49,226 nt of DNA from Flammeovirga aprica JL-4 (GCF_012844305.1 NZ_JABANE010000069.1:1-49226); one strand, 5' to 3'. Counted from the first letter of the stretch, positions 9,207 to 19,200 are shown. A program made the numbers and translations. Notes: generated by a model from the sequence alone, not told the origin.

Positions 9207-9263
9207 CAATATTATATTCGAAGACTAATAATTGTATTAATATCTTCTTAATTGGGGGTTAAT
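9207..9263 (-). promoter_or_regulatory. 11-bp direct-repeat operator and -7 box, sulfatase operon
   Basis: Minus strand. The heptamers are ATTAACC (9263-9257), ATTAAGA (9252-9246), ATTAATA (9241-9235) and ATTAGTC (9229-9223). Steps are 11, 11 and 12 bp. Eight bases follow, then TAATATTG (9214-9207), a -7 box with one mismatch to TAnnTTTG. The start codon is 43 bp downstream. Confidence 0.72.
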
Positions 9264-9303
9264 GGGGTGTTTTTGGCGTTTTTAAATGGAAATAAAAGAC
9301 CTT

Positions 9304-10140
9304 TTACTTTTTAGTCAACGCTTCTACGTCACTGATGGTTAAACCTGTTCCTTCTGCAACTTGTGCTATACCTAATCCCATTGATAAAAACTTTAGAGCT
9401 GTTTCAACTTTTGCTTCCCTTCTCCCTTTCTCCTCTCTTGTATCCAAAGTATTTACATAATCACGAAAACGTTTCAAATCCTCGTCATACTGTTCTTGAT
9501 CTGCTTTTGGTAGTGCAGTATACTCTGCTAACTTCAAAACTTTTCTAAAAATATGTTCCTTCAATACCACTGGCATTTGCTCAAAAGTAGTGATATTATT
9601 CAGTAGGTAAAGCCATTTATCAAAATTGCTATTCAAGTCTTTTTCTTTCTTTCTGAACTTTGGTAATTCTAAGTAGACAAACTTCAGTTTATCATAGAAA
9701 ACCTTATTTTTTTGATTCTTTAATTGTACGATATGGTGAAAATCTTCTTCTGTTTCATCAAAAATAAAGTCCATAATGGAAACTACATAAACCGCTTTCA
9801 ATTCGTAATCCCAACCTTTTCCTCTCTTAGCTTGTTCTTGAATGGGAAAACTTGAATAATAAATGGTGCGATCTTTAAAATGAGTTTGTTCTGCACGTTG
9901 CAATTCCACGATAAACTTTTCTCCTTTATCATTTTCACAATATAAATCATAGATGGCTTTACGGTCCGTATCATTTTTAGGTAAATGCTCCGTAGATTTG
10001 TACGTTAAATCATAGATCTGATCTTCGGCTGGCAGCACCGAGTTCAAGAAATCAATCAGAATATCTTTATTGGCTTCCTCACCAAATATTTTTTTAAAAC
10101 CGAAATCCGTAAAAGGATTGATATAACGTGAAGTGCACAT
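9304..10140 (-). CDS. Rpn-type PD-(D/E)XK nuclease family transposase-like protein
   Basis: 278 residues, cytoplasmic. The opening INPFTDFGFKKIFGEE and then FLNSVLP, the nuclease-like core DLYCENDKGEKFIVELQRAEQ (D...ELQ, about residues 65-87), and YYSSFPIQEQAKRG are typical of the PD-(D/E)XK transposase family (PF12784/Rpn). A C-terminal segment (LKFLSMGLGIAQVAEGTGLTISDVEALTKK) resembles the small helix-turn-helix tail found in this family. Such proteins are common, multicopy and poorly understood in Bacteroidota; related Rpn proteins act in recombination or phage defence. It has its own context and no 11-bp repeats. It is probably not part of the PUL. Confidence 0.85.
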   Translation of the reverse strand: MCTSRYINPFTDFGFKKIFGEEANKDILIDFLNSVLPAEDQIYDLTYKSTEHLPKNDTDRKAIYDLYCENDKGEKFIVELQRAEQTHFKDRTIYYSSFPIQEQAKRGKGWDYELKAVYVVSIMDFIFDETEEDFHHIVQLKNQKNKVFYDKLKFVYLELPKFRKKEKDLNSNFDKWLYLLNNITTFEQMPVVLKEHIFRKVLKLAEYTALPKADQEQYDEDLKRFRDYVNTLDTREEKGRREAKVETALKFLSMGLGIAQVAEGTGLTISDVEALTKK

Positions 10141-10329
10141 AACTTTTGTTCGTTTATTGGGTAAATATAGTAAAATTTTGGTTTGGTAAAAGAAAAGAAA
10201 TCCATCAGAGTTTTTACTTGTGAGGATGTTTTTTTATGATAAGTCATGAACTTAAACAAGCTATTGGTTTACAGCTAGGTAAACATATAACCCAACGAAC
10301 AAAGAAGTTATAAGATTATAAAAATCATA

Positions 10330-10590
10330 TCATTTATCTATTCCATCACCCTCAGTATTATTCATGTATGCTTCCCTCATTTGCTTACTCTTTTTTCTAT
10401 TCCGTAACCAAAAAAATACAAGCACAGCAATTCCCCCCATAGGCGTAGTAAATAAGCTGATTAAAAACGTCCCAAAAGATTTTGAGGCAGTATTTCCTAG
10501 GGCATCACCAACTACAAATGTTATTATAAAAGCTAGTACGCACCCTAAGATTACTAGTAACATTTTCCCTATTAATTTTAAAAATTCCAT
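10330..10590 (-). CDS. Small two-helix membrane protein, hypothetical
   Basis: 86 residues with two hydrophobic segments (about 7-27 and 42-62) and a basic, polar C-terminus (RNRKKSKQMREAYMNN). It has a normal ATG and codon use like its neighbours, and no overlapping better candidate. No family recognised. It stands alone between the Rpn-type gene and a gene-poor stretch. Confidence 0.5.
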   Translation of the reverse strand: MEFLKLIGKMLLVILGCVLAFIITFVVGDALGNTASKSFGTFLISLFTTPMGGIAVLVFFWLRNRKKSKQMREAYMNNTEGDGIDK

Positions 10591-11202
10591 AAAAGTTTGA
10601 GTTAAGATGAAGAGTTAAGTACAAATTCAAAATTAATTATGATATATTTTTGACTTAGTACTTATAAAAAATATAGCAGTATAACTTTATAAAAGTTAAG
10701 TGATAATAATCCTTCCTCAATATCCTTTCCATATTTAAGAAAACGCATATAAATCACCTATAAAGAATTCTAATCATTGATTTCTGAAAAATAGAATAAA
10801 AAAAACACAGCCCTCACTTGGTAAGAACTGTGTATGAAATATCTGTTGAAAAGTAAGTAGTCACGACTCTTATTCTTGTTAATAATAACCCTTATGCCAT
10901 AAAGGTTTTTGGTATGAGAGTTAGTCCTCCACAGTATTTATGAATGAGTCACACTATTATTGCATATTTATTAATCATCAATTTTTTCTTTATTATAAGT
11001 ACATAGGATAGAGTAAACGGATGTTTTTTTTGATGAAGAATGAAGAAAAATGTTTCGTGCTCTGGTCGATAAAGTAGTCTTTATGATGGATACCGTTGCA
11101 GGCATATTGCATTGCAACGTCCACTGAACCACCATAAAAACCATTTTACGAACCATAATTCTTCATTAAAAAAGTTCCATAACTTTTGTCCTAGTACTTA
11201 CC
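10591..11202. other. Gene-poor stretch with orphan terminator and repeat copy
   Basis: No convincing ORF in 612 bp. It holds a strong minus-strand terminator (10805-10833), a weaker inverted repeat at about 10890-10920 (CTTATGCC against GGTATGAG), and an inverted copy of the dispersed repeat at about 11030-11165. In that copy GTGGACGTTGCA and ACGGTATCCATCATAAAG read on the minus strand. Confidence 0.5.
10805..10833 (-). terminator. Rho-independent terminator, minus strand
   Basis: Minus strand: a 13-bp stem, with four G-U pairs, running from ACACAGTTCTTAC to GTGAGGGCTGTGT around a CAA loop. A run of eight T follows (plus-strand A run 10798-10805). The nearest minus-strand stop codon is 370 bp upstream (11203), so it ends either a long 3' UTR or an unannotated small transcript. 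Confidence 0.75.
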
Positions 11203-12477
11203 TTATTTCACTTTCTTTGTTGCTTTCAATTTTTTACCTGCCTCCCCGGTAAGTTTCAAATAATGATCCGAGGGAAGGCCTTCATAATCAGAAAATGTAC
11301 CATTGACTGGCGGAGTGTTTGTCACTTTGAAAATGGCTGTTCCTTCATCAATTTCATCAAACATGGCCACATAAAGCATTTCTACTCCTTCTTCTATAGT
11401 GATATCAATCTGCTTGTTGAAAAATGCTCCTTTTAACCTTGGAATAGCATTTAAATTTGCATTATTCTCATTGCCTTGCCCTTTCATTCTTTTTAAATTA
11501 TACCAGCTAAAACCGGGATAAATAGCAGGTACATAATATACGTTATTGGCATTGCACCAAGCTACATCATCTGCAATTTGTTTTCTGTATACTTTATCGT
11601 TTTGCAAATCAGGCATTTTATAACGTCCTACTAACCAAGGCTGTACTATATCTGCCTTTTTGATAATTTCATGTAAATAAGGGTCGGGTTCACAATCTTT
11701 ATTGAGCGTTCTAAAACGAGTGGGTACGCCTAACATGACGGAGAAATTACCATATTTAGGATCATTCTGCACAAAATCCATGAAACGTTCTACTTCACTG
11801 CTTGTAGCGGTATATGGACGTTCTTGAAAACCTACTCCCCAAATTGCTACTAACGGTTTCCCATTATGATGTAAATAATTCTCTTTATTGATGCCTTTAT
11901 TAAAATGGATCTCATCAATCAGTTGCTTCCAATCGTTCACCAATGTTTCATAACAACTTTCTTCTTTCTTCAAACCCGACAAATCATACATTACAGCTAT
12001 AGCTCTATTGTATTTATTGGCTGATTTAAAAGCATTCTTTAGAATAGATGTTGCTTCTTCTCTACCCTTTCCTTTTTTAGTAATGCCATAAAATCGTTGC
12101 ATAAAAACACCATCTATACCATAATCTTTCATCCATTTGAAATGTGTATCTATAGTAGATGCGTCCAATGAACTAAACACCCTTGCTGAAGATCCATCTT
12201 CGTTTTTAAATGCTGTTTTGTATGTCTTTTTATACTCAGACATATCAGGCCACATATCTACTGTAATATTATCAGTATCAAACCCTCTTGTTCCATAATG
12301 TACCCAGCCTCTAGAACCCCCATCACCAGGGGTTCTGAACCAGCCTTGGTAGCCACACATCACTAACCCTTTATAAGAAGGGTAATTTATTTTTTGCTTC
12401 TTTTTTTTGAAGGCCAATAATGTTAGTAAGCCTAACGATGCCACTAATACTATTGTGAGTATCTTTTGTAATTTCAT
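11203..12477 (-). CDS. GH71/GH99-like glycoside hydrolase
   Basis: 424 residues with an N-terminal signal/anchor helix (about 5-22). It belongs to the GH99/GH71-like (beta/alpha)8 group. Motifs in order: MCGYQGWFRTPGDGG, HFKWMKDYGIDGVFMQRF, AIAVMYDLSG, KPLVAIWGVGF, VMLGVPTRFR, IVQPWLVGRY, YPGFSWYN and FDEIDEGTAIFK (about residues 371-382). The last keeps the ExxE spacing of the two catalytic glutamates of GH99. The catalytic domain is paralogous to residues 736-1128 of the protein at 43025-46411. Likely an endo-acting enzyme on an alpha-linked glycan (alpha-mannan or alpha-glucan). A repeat operator lies 53-113 bp upstream, divergent from the sulfatase at 12723. Confidence 0.85.
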   Translation of the reverse strand: MKLQKILTIVLVASLGLLTLLAFKKKKQKINYPSYKGLVMCGYQGWFRTPGDGGSRGWVHYGTRGFDTDNITVDMWPDMSEYKKTYKTAFKNEDGSSARVFSSLDASTIDTHFKWMKDYGIDGVFMQRFYGITKKGKGREEATSILKNAFKSANKYNRAIAVMYDLSGLKKEESCYETLVNDWKQLIDEIHFNKGINKENYLHHNGKPLVAIWGVGFQERPYTATSSEVERFMDFVQNDPKYGNFSVMLGVPTRFRTLNKDCEPDPYLHEIIKKADIVQPWLVGRYKMPDLQNDKVYRKQIADDVAWCNANNVYYVPAIYPGFSWYNLKRMKGQGNENNANLNAIPRLKGAFFNKQIDITIEEGVEMLYVAMFDEIDEGTAIFKVTNTPPVNGTFSDYEGLPSDHYLKLTGEAGKKLKATKKVK

Positions 12478-12530
12478 TTCTATTCAAAAAATTAGTTCAA
12501 CAGTGTAAGTACTTATCAGATCTGATGATG

Positions 12531-12590
12531 CAAAAGTAGTTTTGCCCCCAAATAATAAATTAATCAAGCATTAATAGTTTGGCGGTTAAT
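12531..12590 (-). promoter_or_regulatory. 11-bp direct-repeat operator and -7 box, GH71/99-like gene
   Basis: Minus strand. ATTAATG (12575-12569), ATTAATT (12564-12558) and a weaker ATTTGGG (12553-12547) are at exact 11-bp steps. After 8 bp comes TACTTTTG (12538-12531), a perfect -7 box. An extra ATTAACC at 12590-12584 is 15 bp upstream, out of phase. The array lies back to back with the operator of the divergent sulfatase. Confidence 0.72.
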
Positions 12591-12634
12591 GCCTTTTTTT
12601 TGTAAAATAAAGCCTGTTCAATAAGATTTTTTCT

Positions 12635-12679
12635 ATTAGCCCATTATTAATAGTCTATTAATGATCACTGCTACTTTTG
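12635..12679 (+). promoter_or_regulatory. 11-bp direct-repeat operator and -7 box, sulfatase 12723
   Basis: Plus strand. ATTAGCC (12635-12641), ATTAATA (12646-12652) and ATTAATG (12657-12663) are at exact 11-bp steps. They are followed after 8 bp (ATCACTGC) by TACTTTTG (12672-12679), a perfect TAnnTTTG box 43 bp before the ATG. The layout mirrors the divergent promoter, including the identical -7 sequence. Confidence 0.78.
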
Positions 12680-12722
12680 AATTGAAATTAAAACAGACTA
12701 TCACTTTTTTTAATTTAGTGAA

Positions 12723-14318
12723 ATGAAAAACACAGTAACAGCTTTATTACTATTATTTGTGGTAACAAGTATTAGTTTTGGAAATGAGCCACCAAAGAAA
12801 AATAAGAAAACCAATCTTGTTTTTATCATCACAGACCAACAACAATATAAAGCGTTGGGTTTAGCTGGTAATAAAGTGCTAAAAACTCCAAACCTGGACC
12901 GATTAGGTGAAGATGGTGCCTATTTTGTCAATGCTTACTCCGCATGTGCCGTATGTGGTCCTGCCCGTTCTTCTATTCTTACAGGGAGAACAGTAGAAAA
13001 CACTGGAGTAAACAACAATGATAAAACCTATTATTACACAAAGGAGAAGGTAATGCAGTCCCCTACTTTTGATGAGCTTCTTAAAGAAGAAGGGTATACT
13101 TGTGAGTATTATGGCAAGTGGCACGCTATGGCCAATAAAGCCAAGGTATATAGCAACCCGGAACAATATGCTAAAAATGGAAAGTATGCCTTTGATCATG
13201 GTGGACAAAGCTTTTTCTATCAAGATTGGCTCAATGCGAATTTGAAGAAAAGAGCTTTAGAAAATGGAGAGCATATTGACCGTTTTACGAAAAGACCATA
13301 TACTCCTGATCCAATCGATACTTTCTTCGGGCAAGAATATAAGGATGTAAAAGACATCAAAAAATCACAGCCTAACTTTCATGGACGTTTAAATATTCCG
13401 AAGGAATATACCATGACCGCATTTCAAGCACAACAAACCATTGATGCCATTGAGAGGTTAAAAAAGAAACCTTTCAGTATTACATGTTCTTTCCATTACC
13501 CACATGCTCCTATGATTGTCCCTGAGCCTTTCTACAGTATGTATAAGCCTGAGGATATGACACCTCCTGAAAGTATCAATGACAAAATGAAAAACTCTCC
13601 CTACGCCAATGCTAATGGACGTAAAAAACTTACGGAATATTCTGACCCAGAAAAAATCAAATACATGATTTCAAATTACTATGGTTTGATTACTGAGGTG
13701 GATTACTGGATTGGGCAGATTATAGATAAAATTGATGAATTGGGATTGACTGAAAACACATTGATTGTCTTTACGAGTGATCATGGTGAGATGTTGGGTG
13801 CCCATGGCTTAAGAGAGAAAAATGTTTTCTATGAAGAATCAGCACATATTCCGCTTCTAATGAAGTTGCCAAACCAAATCAAACCCAATTCTACTGTTGA
13901 TGGCTATGTATCACATATTGATATTTTCTCCACTGTTTTAGATTATATGAATATTGATGGCCCTTCTTCTGATGGAAAAAGTTTGAGAGATATGATAGAG
14001 GGCAAAGAAAAAGAATATGGTGATTATGTTGTGACAGAGTGGAATTACAGAGGTGATGTATCTCCTAATTACATGATTGTAAAAGACGGATGGAAATTAA
14101 TGGTTCCTTATTCTGTAGAGTCTAAAGTGCTTAATGTACTTTATAATTTGAATGAAGATCCTCATGAAATGAATAACCTTTTGGGCAAAAATCCTGATCA
14201 GGCACAATACACTGAGAAGGCTGAAGAATTAAGGTCTGCTCTATTGGAATGGTTGAAAAAGAATGACTCAAAGTTTTATGATGGCGTGAAAAACCGTGTT
14301 TTAGTCAGAAATATTTAA
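12723..14318 (+). CDS. Sulfatase, family S1
   Basis: 531 residues with signal peptide (about 1-20). Motifs: NLVFIITDQQQYKALG (first metal site, with Gln following the Asp), CGPARSSILTGR (formylglycine Cys78), GKWHA, SFHYPHAPM and FTSDHGEMLGAHG, followed by FYEESAHIPLLM. This resembles choline-sulfatase/aryl-sulfatase-like S1 members. It is the only plus-strand gene in the left 40 kb, divergent from the GH71/99-like enzyme and convergent with 14392-16239. A shared bidirectional terminator follows at 14340-14377. Confidence 0.93.
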   Translation: MKNTVTALLLLFVVTSISFGNEPPKKNKKTNLVFIITDQQQYKALGLAGNKVLKTPNLDRLGEDGAYFVNAYSACAVCGPARSSILTGRTVENTGVNNNDKTYYYTKEKVMQSPTFDELLKEEGYTCEYYGKWHAMANKAKVYSNPEQYAKNGKYAFDHGGQSFFYQDWLNANLKKRALENGEHIDRFTKRPYTPDPIDTFFGQEYKDVKDIKKSQPNFHGRLNIPKEYTMTAFQAQQTIDAIERLKKKPFSITCSFHYPHAPMIVPEPFYSMYKPEDMTPPESINDKMKNSPYANANGRKKLTEYSDPEKIKYMISNYYGLITEVDYWIGQIIDKIDELGLTENTLIVFTSDHGEMLGAHGLREKNVFYEESAHIPLLMKLPNQIKPNSTVDGYVSHIDIFSTVLDYMNIDGPSSDGKSLRDMIEGKEKEYGDYVVTEWNYRGDVSPNYMIVKDGWKLMVPYSVESKVLNVLYNLNEDPHEMNNLLGKNPDQAQYTEKAEELRSALLEWLKKNDSKFYDGVKNRVLVRNI

Positions 14319-14339
14319 TAAGAATTAAGAGGGAAGAAT

Positions 14340-14377
14340 GGGGCTGTAATCTACTGAAAATGTAGAATTACAGCCCC
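14340..14377. terminator. Bidirectional terminator between convergent genes
   Basis: Inverted repeat GGGGCTGTAAT (14340-14350) and ATTACAGCCCC (14367-14377), with an inner CTAC/GTAG stem. It lies 22 bp after the sulfatase stop and 15 bp beyond the end of the convergent gene. No long U-run, but the stem is very strong and symmetrical. It is preceded by a 20-bp fragment of the dispersed repeat (14321-14340). Confidence 0.7.
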
Positions 14378-14391
14378 TTCTCATACATCAT

Positions 14392-16239
14392 CTATTCCAT
14401 CTCCAAAACATTGTATGAATTGTTCAAGTCATAGATATTGAAATCTTTCATAGCTGTTTTCTGATACTTTAGTTTTTCCCTCTGTAAATCTTTCCAGACT
14501 CTATAATATTCATCTGAAAGTAGCTTCCCTATTTTCTTTTCATACTTTAAAGTATTTTTATAATTTGTTACTTCAAAAAGTGATTTATCATATTCATAGA
14601 GCGACAAGACTTTTATAAATAAGCTCATTCTTTCTTTTTCATAAGCTTTCCATTCCTCTTTTTTCTCATGAGGAAGAAGGAAACGCATATCATAAAAACT
14701 GACTTCATTTTGAGCTAACAGATCATACATCTCTTCCAAATATTTTTGATCATGACTCGAACGGTAGACCACAGTAGGTTCACTTCTATTTTTAAGTAGC
14801 CTGATTTCATTCAAAGGAGTAATAGAGGCGATTATATTCTTCTCTCTTTTCAAGGCCACATTTATTTTTCCATCCTGATAAGGAATTGTGGTCACTTGCA
14901 GACCGGGATTGACAGACTTTAAAAGTTTATTATTCACATACAAAGCGGATACTTTCTTAGTGGAAGTAATTATTTCTATAGAATCACGCCCATAATTAGG
15001 ATCTCCATACTGTTTTCTGACTTTATACTCCAGCATTTTTTTATCTACTAAAGACTTCTTACGGTAAATAAAAAACATTGCTTCATCCATTTCCTGACCT
15101 TTCCATTGTTGTGTAAGCACTTTTATCAGTTCAGAAAGCCCATAGCCATGATGGTAATCCGGTCTAATATGGTTTCCCTCAATAAACATATTCCAGGAAT
15201 TCAAAAATAATATAGGAGCTTTGTATTTTTGTGCTTGCTCAAACCCCAGCCTTAAACCCTTAGAAAGTGAAAGGTTATCATATTCTTTATAGACTTGATC
15301 GATGGGAAGATTATGTTTTTTTACAAAACCATTAGGACGTTTTTTATTCGTGCTTTTTTCTACAAAATAACTTGAAATCTGCTCATGATAAATAGAATGT
15401 GCAAACACCTTATTACTTTCTTCTAATAGTTTAGAAAAACGTTCTACGAGTGCCGTATTACTCATATGTAGTGCCTCGATACGAATGTGATCATAATGTT
15501 TTCCAACATCAACAATTTCCTTTTTCCTACCAGGCCATATACAGGTATAAATGATATTGAATTGATTTCCGGTACTTGCATTCACAGCATTAATTCTTTC
15601 AAAAAGGGGCTGGAAATTAATGATTTGATCATTTTGCTTTTCCATTTTCTTGAACTCCTCTTTTTCTATAAGGTTTTTTACTTTGGAGAAGACAATCACC
15701 TTTTTTCCATTTTCCTTATGCCAATGTTTTGAAGCACTATATTTATTTGTCGAGAAATAATTTAAGACTTCTTGTGCATCTGGTATTCTCTCACTAAACT
15801 GTCTTGTAGGCTCAAACTTCAGAGTGATATTAAAACTAAAAGGATAATTTTTCTCCTCTGCAACTTCAAAATAAGCCTCTATAATTTCATTAAACCTTTG
15901 ATAGAAAGAATAGTTTTCGGAAATCATATATACAAAAGAAAAACCATCTATCCCCATCTTCATGGCACTTTGCATCTCAAAATCAACAGCATCTTTTAAT
16001 GACATCTGATTGGCTAAATCTGCTATCACAGGATAGTACAGTTCGTTATTATTTAACCAAGGTTTCTCTGATGAATACAAATAATTATTGTGAGTTAACC
16101 TTGGAAGAACACCTTTTGAGGGGGAATTAATAAAAAGAATATTATTGAAAGCAAAAACCTTTTTTTCTGAGTTGGCCTGTGTTAGTAAAGGAATGCTGAG
16201 GAGTAAGGTAAATAAGAAAGTTGTTTTGAATTTTCTCAT
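14392..16239 (-). CDS. GH71/GH99-fold protein with C-terminal extension
   Basis: 615 residues, signal peptide about 1-22. The first 380 residues look like the (beta/alpha)8 fold of GH71/GH99/WbsX proteins: DFEMQSAMKMGIDGFSFVY, then FSFNITLKFEPT, KKVIVFSKV, and LNSWNMFIEGNHIRPD followed by HHGYG. In GH99 the equivalent motif is NEWHEG with two catalytic Glu; here the first is Met (about residue 350) and only the second Glu remains, so its activity is uncertain. The C-terminal 220 residues are unassigned, with a charged, helical end. It lies 53 bp after the giant beta-helix gene, past a terminator, and may be partly read through from it. Confidence 0.7.
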   Translation of the reverse strand: MRKFKTTFLFTLLLSIPLLTQANSEKKVFAFNNILFINSPSKGVLPRLTHNNYLYSSEKPWLNNNELYYPVIADLANQMSLKDAVDFEMQSAMKMGIDGFSFVYMISENYSFYQRFNEIIEAYFEVAEEKNYPFSFNITLKFEPTRQFSERIPDAQEVLNYFSTNKYSASKHWHKENGKKVIVFSKVKNLIEKEEFKKMEKQNDQIINFQPLFERINAVNASTGNQFNIIYTCIWPGRKKEIVDVGKHYDHIRIEALHMSNTALVERFSKLLEESNKVFAHSIYHEQISSYFVEKSTNKKRPNGFVKKHNLPIDQVYKEYDNLSLSKGLRLGFEQAQKYKAPILFLNSWNMFIEGNHIRPDYHHGYGLSELIKVLTQQWKGQEMDEAMFFIYRKKSLVDKKMLEYKVRKQYGDPNYGRDSIEIITSTKKVSALYVNNKLLKSVNPGLQVTTIPYQDGKINVALKREKNIIASITPLNEIRLLKNRSEPTVVYRSSHDQKYLEEMYDLLAQNEVSFYDMRFLLPHEKKEEWKAYEKERMSLFIKVLSLYEYDKSLFEVTNYKNTLKYEKKIGKLLSDEYYRVWKDLQREKLKYQKTAMKDFNIYDLNNSYNVLEME

Positions 16240-16256
16240 GGTTATGTTATTAAAAA

Positions 16257-16283
16257 ACTCACCCTGCAGGTAACAGGGTGAGT
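16257..16283 (-). terminator. Rho-independent terminator after the beta-helix gene
   Basis: Minus strand: ACTCACCCTG (16283-16274), loop, CAGGGTGAGT (16266-16257), a perfect 10-bp stem followed by a T-run (plus-strand A 16252-16257). It begins 10 bp after the stop of the 2501-residue gene and sits in the 53-bp gap before the next gene, so it may attenuate rather than stop expression of 14392-16239. Confidence 0.85.
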
Positions 16284-16292
16284 CTATATTAT

Positions 16293-19200
16293 TTAGTTGA
16301 ATACGATTCGTTTAGTGAGAATATGTTCATTTGATAGAATTCTTAGAACATAAACTCCTGTATTTAATTTAAGTTTGAAGGCTTGGTTTACATCTTCTAA
16401 ACCATATACTTTCCTTCCTGACAAATCATATACTTCTACATTAAACTTCGAAAGTTCTACTTCCACTGTCATTTCTTGAGCTGATGGATTTGGATAGGCT
16501 TTCACCTGAGGTCCAGCAACTGGGTCTACTGATGTCACATCATCAGGCAGTGTTGTAAAGAACACTACTTCAGACTCTTCCGAAAGATCTCCTTCAATGT
16601 TTTTAGAGAAGATTGTCACACTATACTCTCGGTCGTTATCCAAGCCTGTCAATTTAAATGTTGTTTCACTTGTTTCGAACCATTCACCCTGAAGATTAAC
16701 AATATAAGTCAATCCTTTTGTGTTTTCTACTGTCCAGTTCACTTGTGCAGTTGAAGCAGTAACGTTGTTCACTGTCACGTCTTTTGGTGTAAGTGGTATT
16801 CTAACACCATCCGTTTCTTGCTGTGCAGTAGCCTCTTCAGACATATTATTTACATAATCTACGGCTTTCAATGTAAAGGTATAAAGTGTCAGCTCTTGCA
16901 AATCTGTAAATGTGTAAGAAGTTGAATTAGCAACTACAGGTTCTTGACCATTAATGCTTATCAAATAATGCGATACTGCAACATCATCCGTTGAGGCATC
17001 CCATTTTATTGTGATAGCATTTGGAGTAACTATTGGGAAAGTGATATTAGTAGGCACTGTAGGTGCTTCTTTGTCATTTTCAATGTCACTCACCTTCACA
17101 GTACCATCTAACTGATAAGCACCACAATCAATATAACCTTCTTTACTAATACGAAGATAGTCTAACTGATCAGCTAAGAAATTATGGCTTTCACTTCTTG
17201 TATACAATTCCACCTTTGCAAAAGCTACAGGCAATGCATTTGTGGCAAAACCAACTACTCCTCTTTCATCAATGTCAAGCAATGAAAGAACTGGAATATC
17301 AGCTGTAGTAGTCCCTGCTACTGTTCCGTATTTAGTACGGCCATCACCTGTAAATGTACCATTAGAATTAGACTCTACTAACGTTCCTAAGATCGAAGAA
17401 TTTACAACTGCTTTATCCGTCAACCCTATTGATAAATCTGAAACCACTTCATTAGCGACGCCAAAATTACTTTTGTTATCGTATACAATGGAGTTATTGA
17501 TCACTATATCTAAATTGAGGTTAACGACTCTAATACCTCCACAATTACCTGTGTTATTTAAAGTGTAATTTTTGGTGATGGTATTATTTTCCAGAATTAA
17601 TTTCCCTGCACCTTGGTTACCAGCGAAAATTGCTCCACCAGCATTGACAGTACTGTTGTTGTAAATGGTTGAGTTTTGAATAAATACATTATTCGGATTG
17701 TTTGTAGACTCTATAATAATTGCTCCACCGTGAGTAGCAGATACATTATCCTTGATCAATGACTGATAAATATTTAAGTTGACTTCAGCCGAATTTGAGT
17801 TTACAACAATTGCACCTCCACTTGGCTTACCATCACCTTCTGAGATGACTTCATTGCCAATAAGTGAAGAAGCAATAATATCCACAGTTCCTGACTGAAT
17901 GGCAAGAGCACCGCCAGACTTTGTAGTAGCGTTATTTTCAAAAGTACAATTTCTGATCACTAATTTTCCTTCAGTGTTGATGAGAATCGCACCACCTAAT
18001 TGTGCTACGCCATCTACTACGCCATTTGCATTCTTGAAATGAATATTTTCTATCACAAGACTGGCTTCATTCGTCTCACCAGTAAAGTTGAAAAACTTCG
18101 TTGCATTTCCAGCGTCTAATGAAGCATTGTTTTGCCCAATGATTTCCAGCTGTTTACTGATGCCTAAGAATACTTTGTGTTCTACTGCTCCATCAATAAT
18201 TATCTTATCCCCATCATTAGCAAGGTTATAAGCTGTTATCAGATCAACCACTGCATTATCAAGTGATAATCCGTCATTATTATTGTCACCTGTAGCACTA
18301 ACAAAAATTTCTTTAGCATTTGGATCAGTTCCTGTATCCTCATCAGTAGTAAAGTTGACAGCTTCACTTGGAGCTGATTGTTCCTCTACTATATTGACAG
18401 AAACTACTGATACAGTGTAAGAAGTTCCTTCAGTTAAATCTTCTATTGTAATGGAATTATTATCAGATGCATAAGTTTTATCTCCCAATATCACAATGTA
18501 AGACAAACCGTCTACCTGCAAATCATCCCATGTAACTGTTGCTGATGTTTTTGTGATATCTTTCACCGTTACATTAGTAGGCACAATTGGTGTAGGATAT
18601 TCATCCGGTACTGATTCTGTAGTTCCTGATACCTCTTGTACTTCAGATTGCTTACCTGCAAAGTCATGTGCTATAACCTTTACAGTATAGGCTGTTTCTG
18701 GTTCTAACCCTCCAAATGTATAAGAAGTTGCTTCAGGATTAACAAAGATGTCTTCACCATCATTTAACGTTAAAGTATAGAAACTTAAACCGATATCATC
18801 TGTTGCTGCGATCCATTCTATTTCAAGGCTTTTCACTTCAAGCTTACTGATTTTCAGATCAGATACAGCAGTAGGGTTGGCATTATCAGTTAAAACTGTG
18901 GCTAGGTCATACTTGCCATCCAACTGATAAGCTCCACAGTCAATACGGCCGTTTCTCAACGCTCTTACTAAACCTAATTGATCTACTAGTAAATTATGCT
19001 CATCACTGCCCGTCATTAACGCACTCTTAGCAAAACCTGCTGCTAACGCCTCTGGTGAGAAGCCTATCACACCATTTTCATTAATTGCCTCAAGCACAAT
19101 TTCAGGCGTATTTTCCAATGCTGTGCCTTCTACGGTACCATATTGTACATTATCGTCTGTATTGATGGTTCCGTGTTTATCACTTACTACCACAGCTGTG

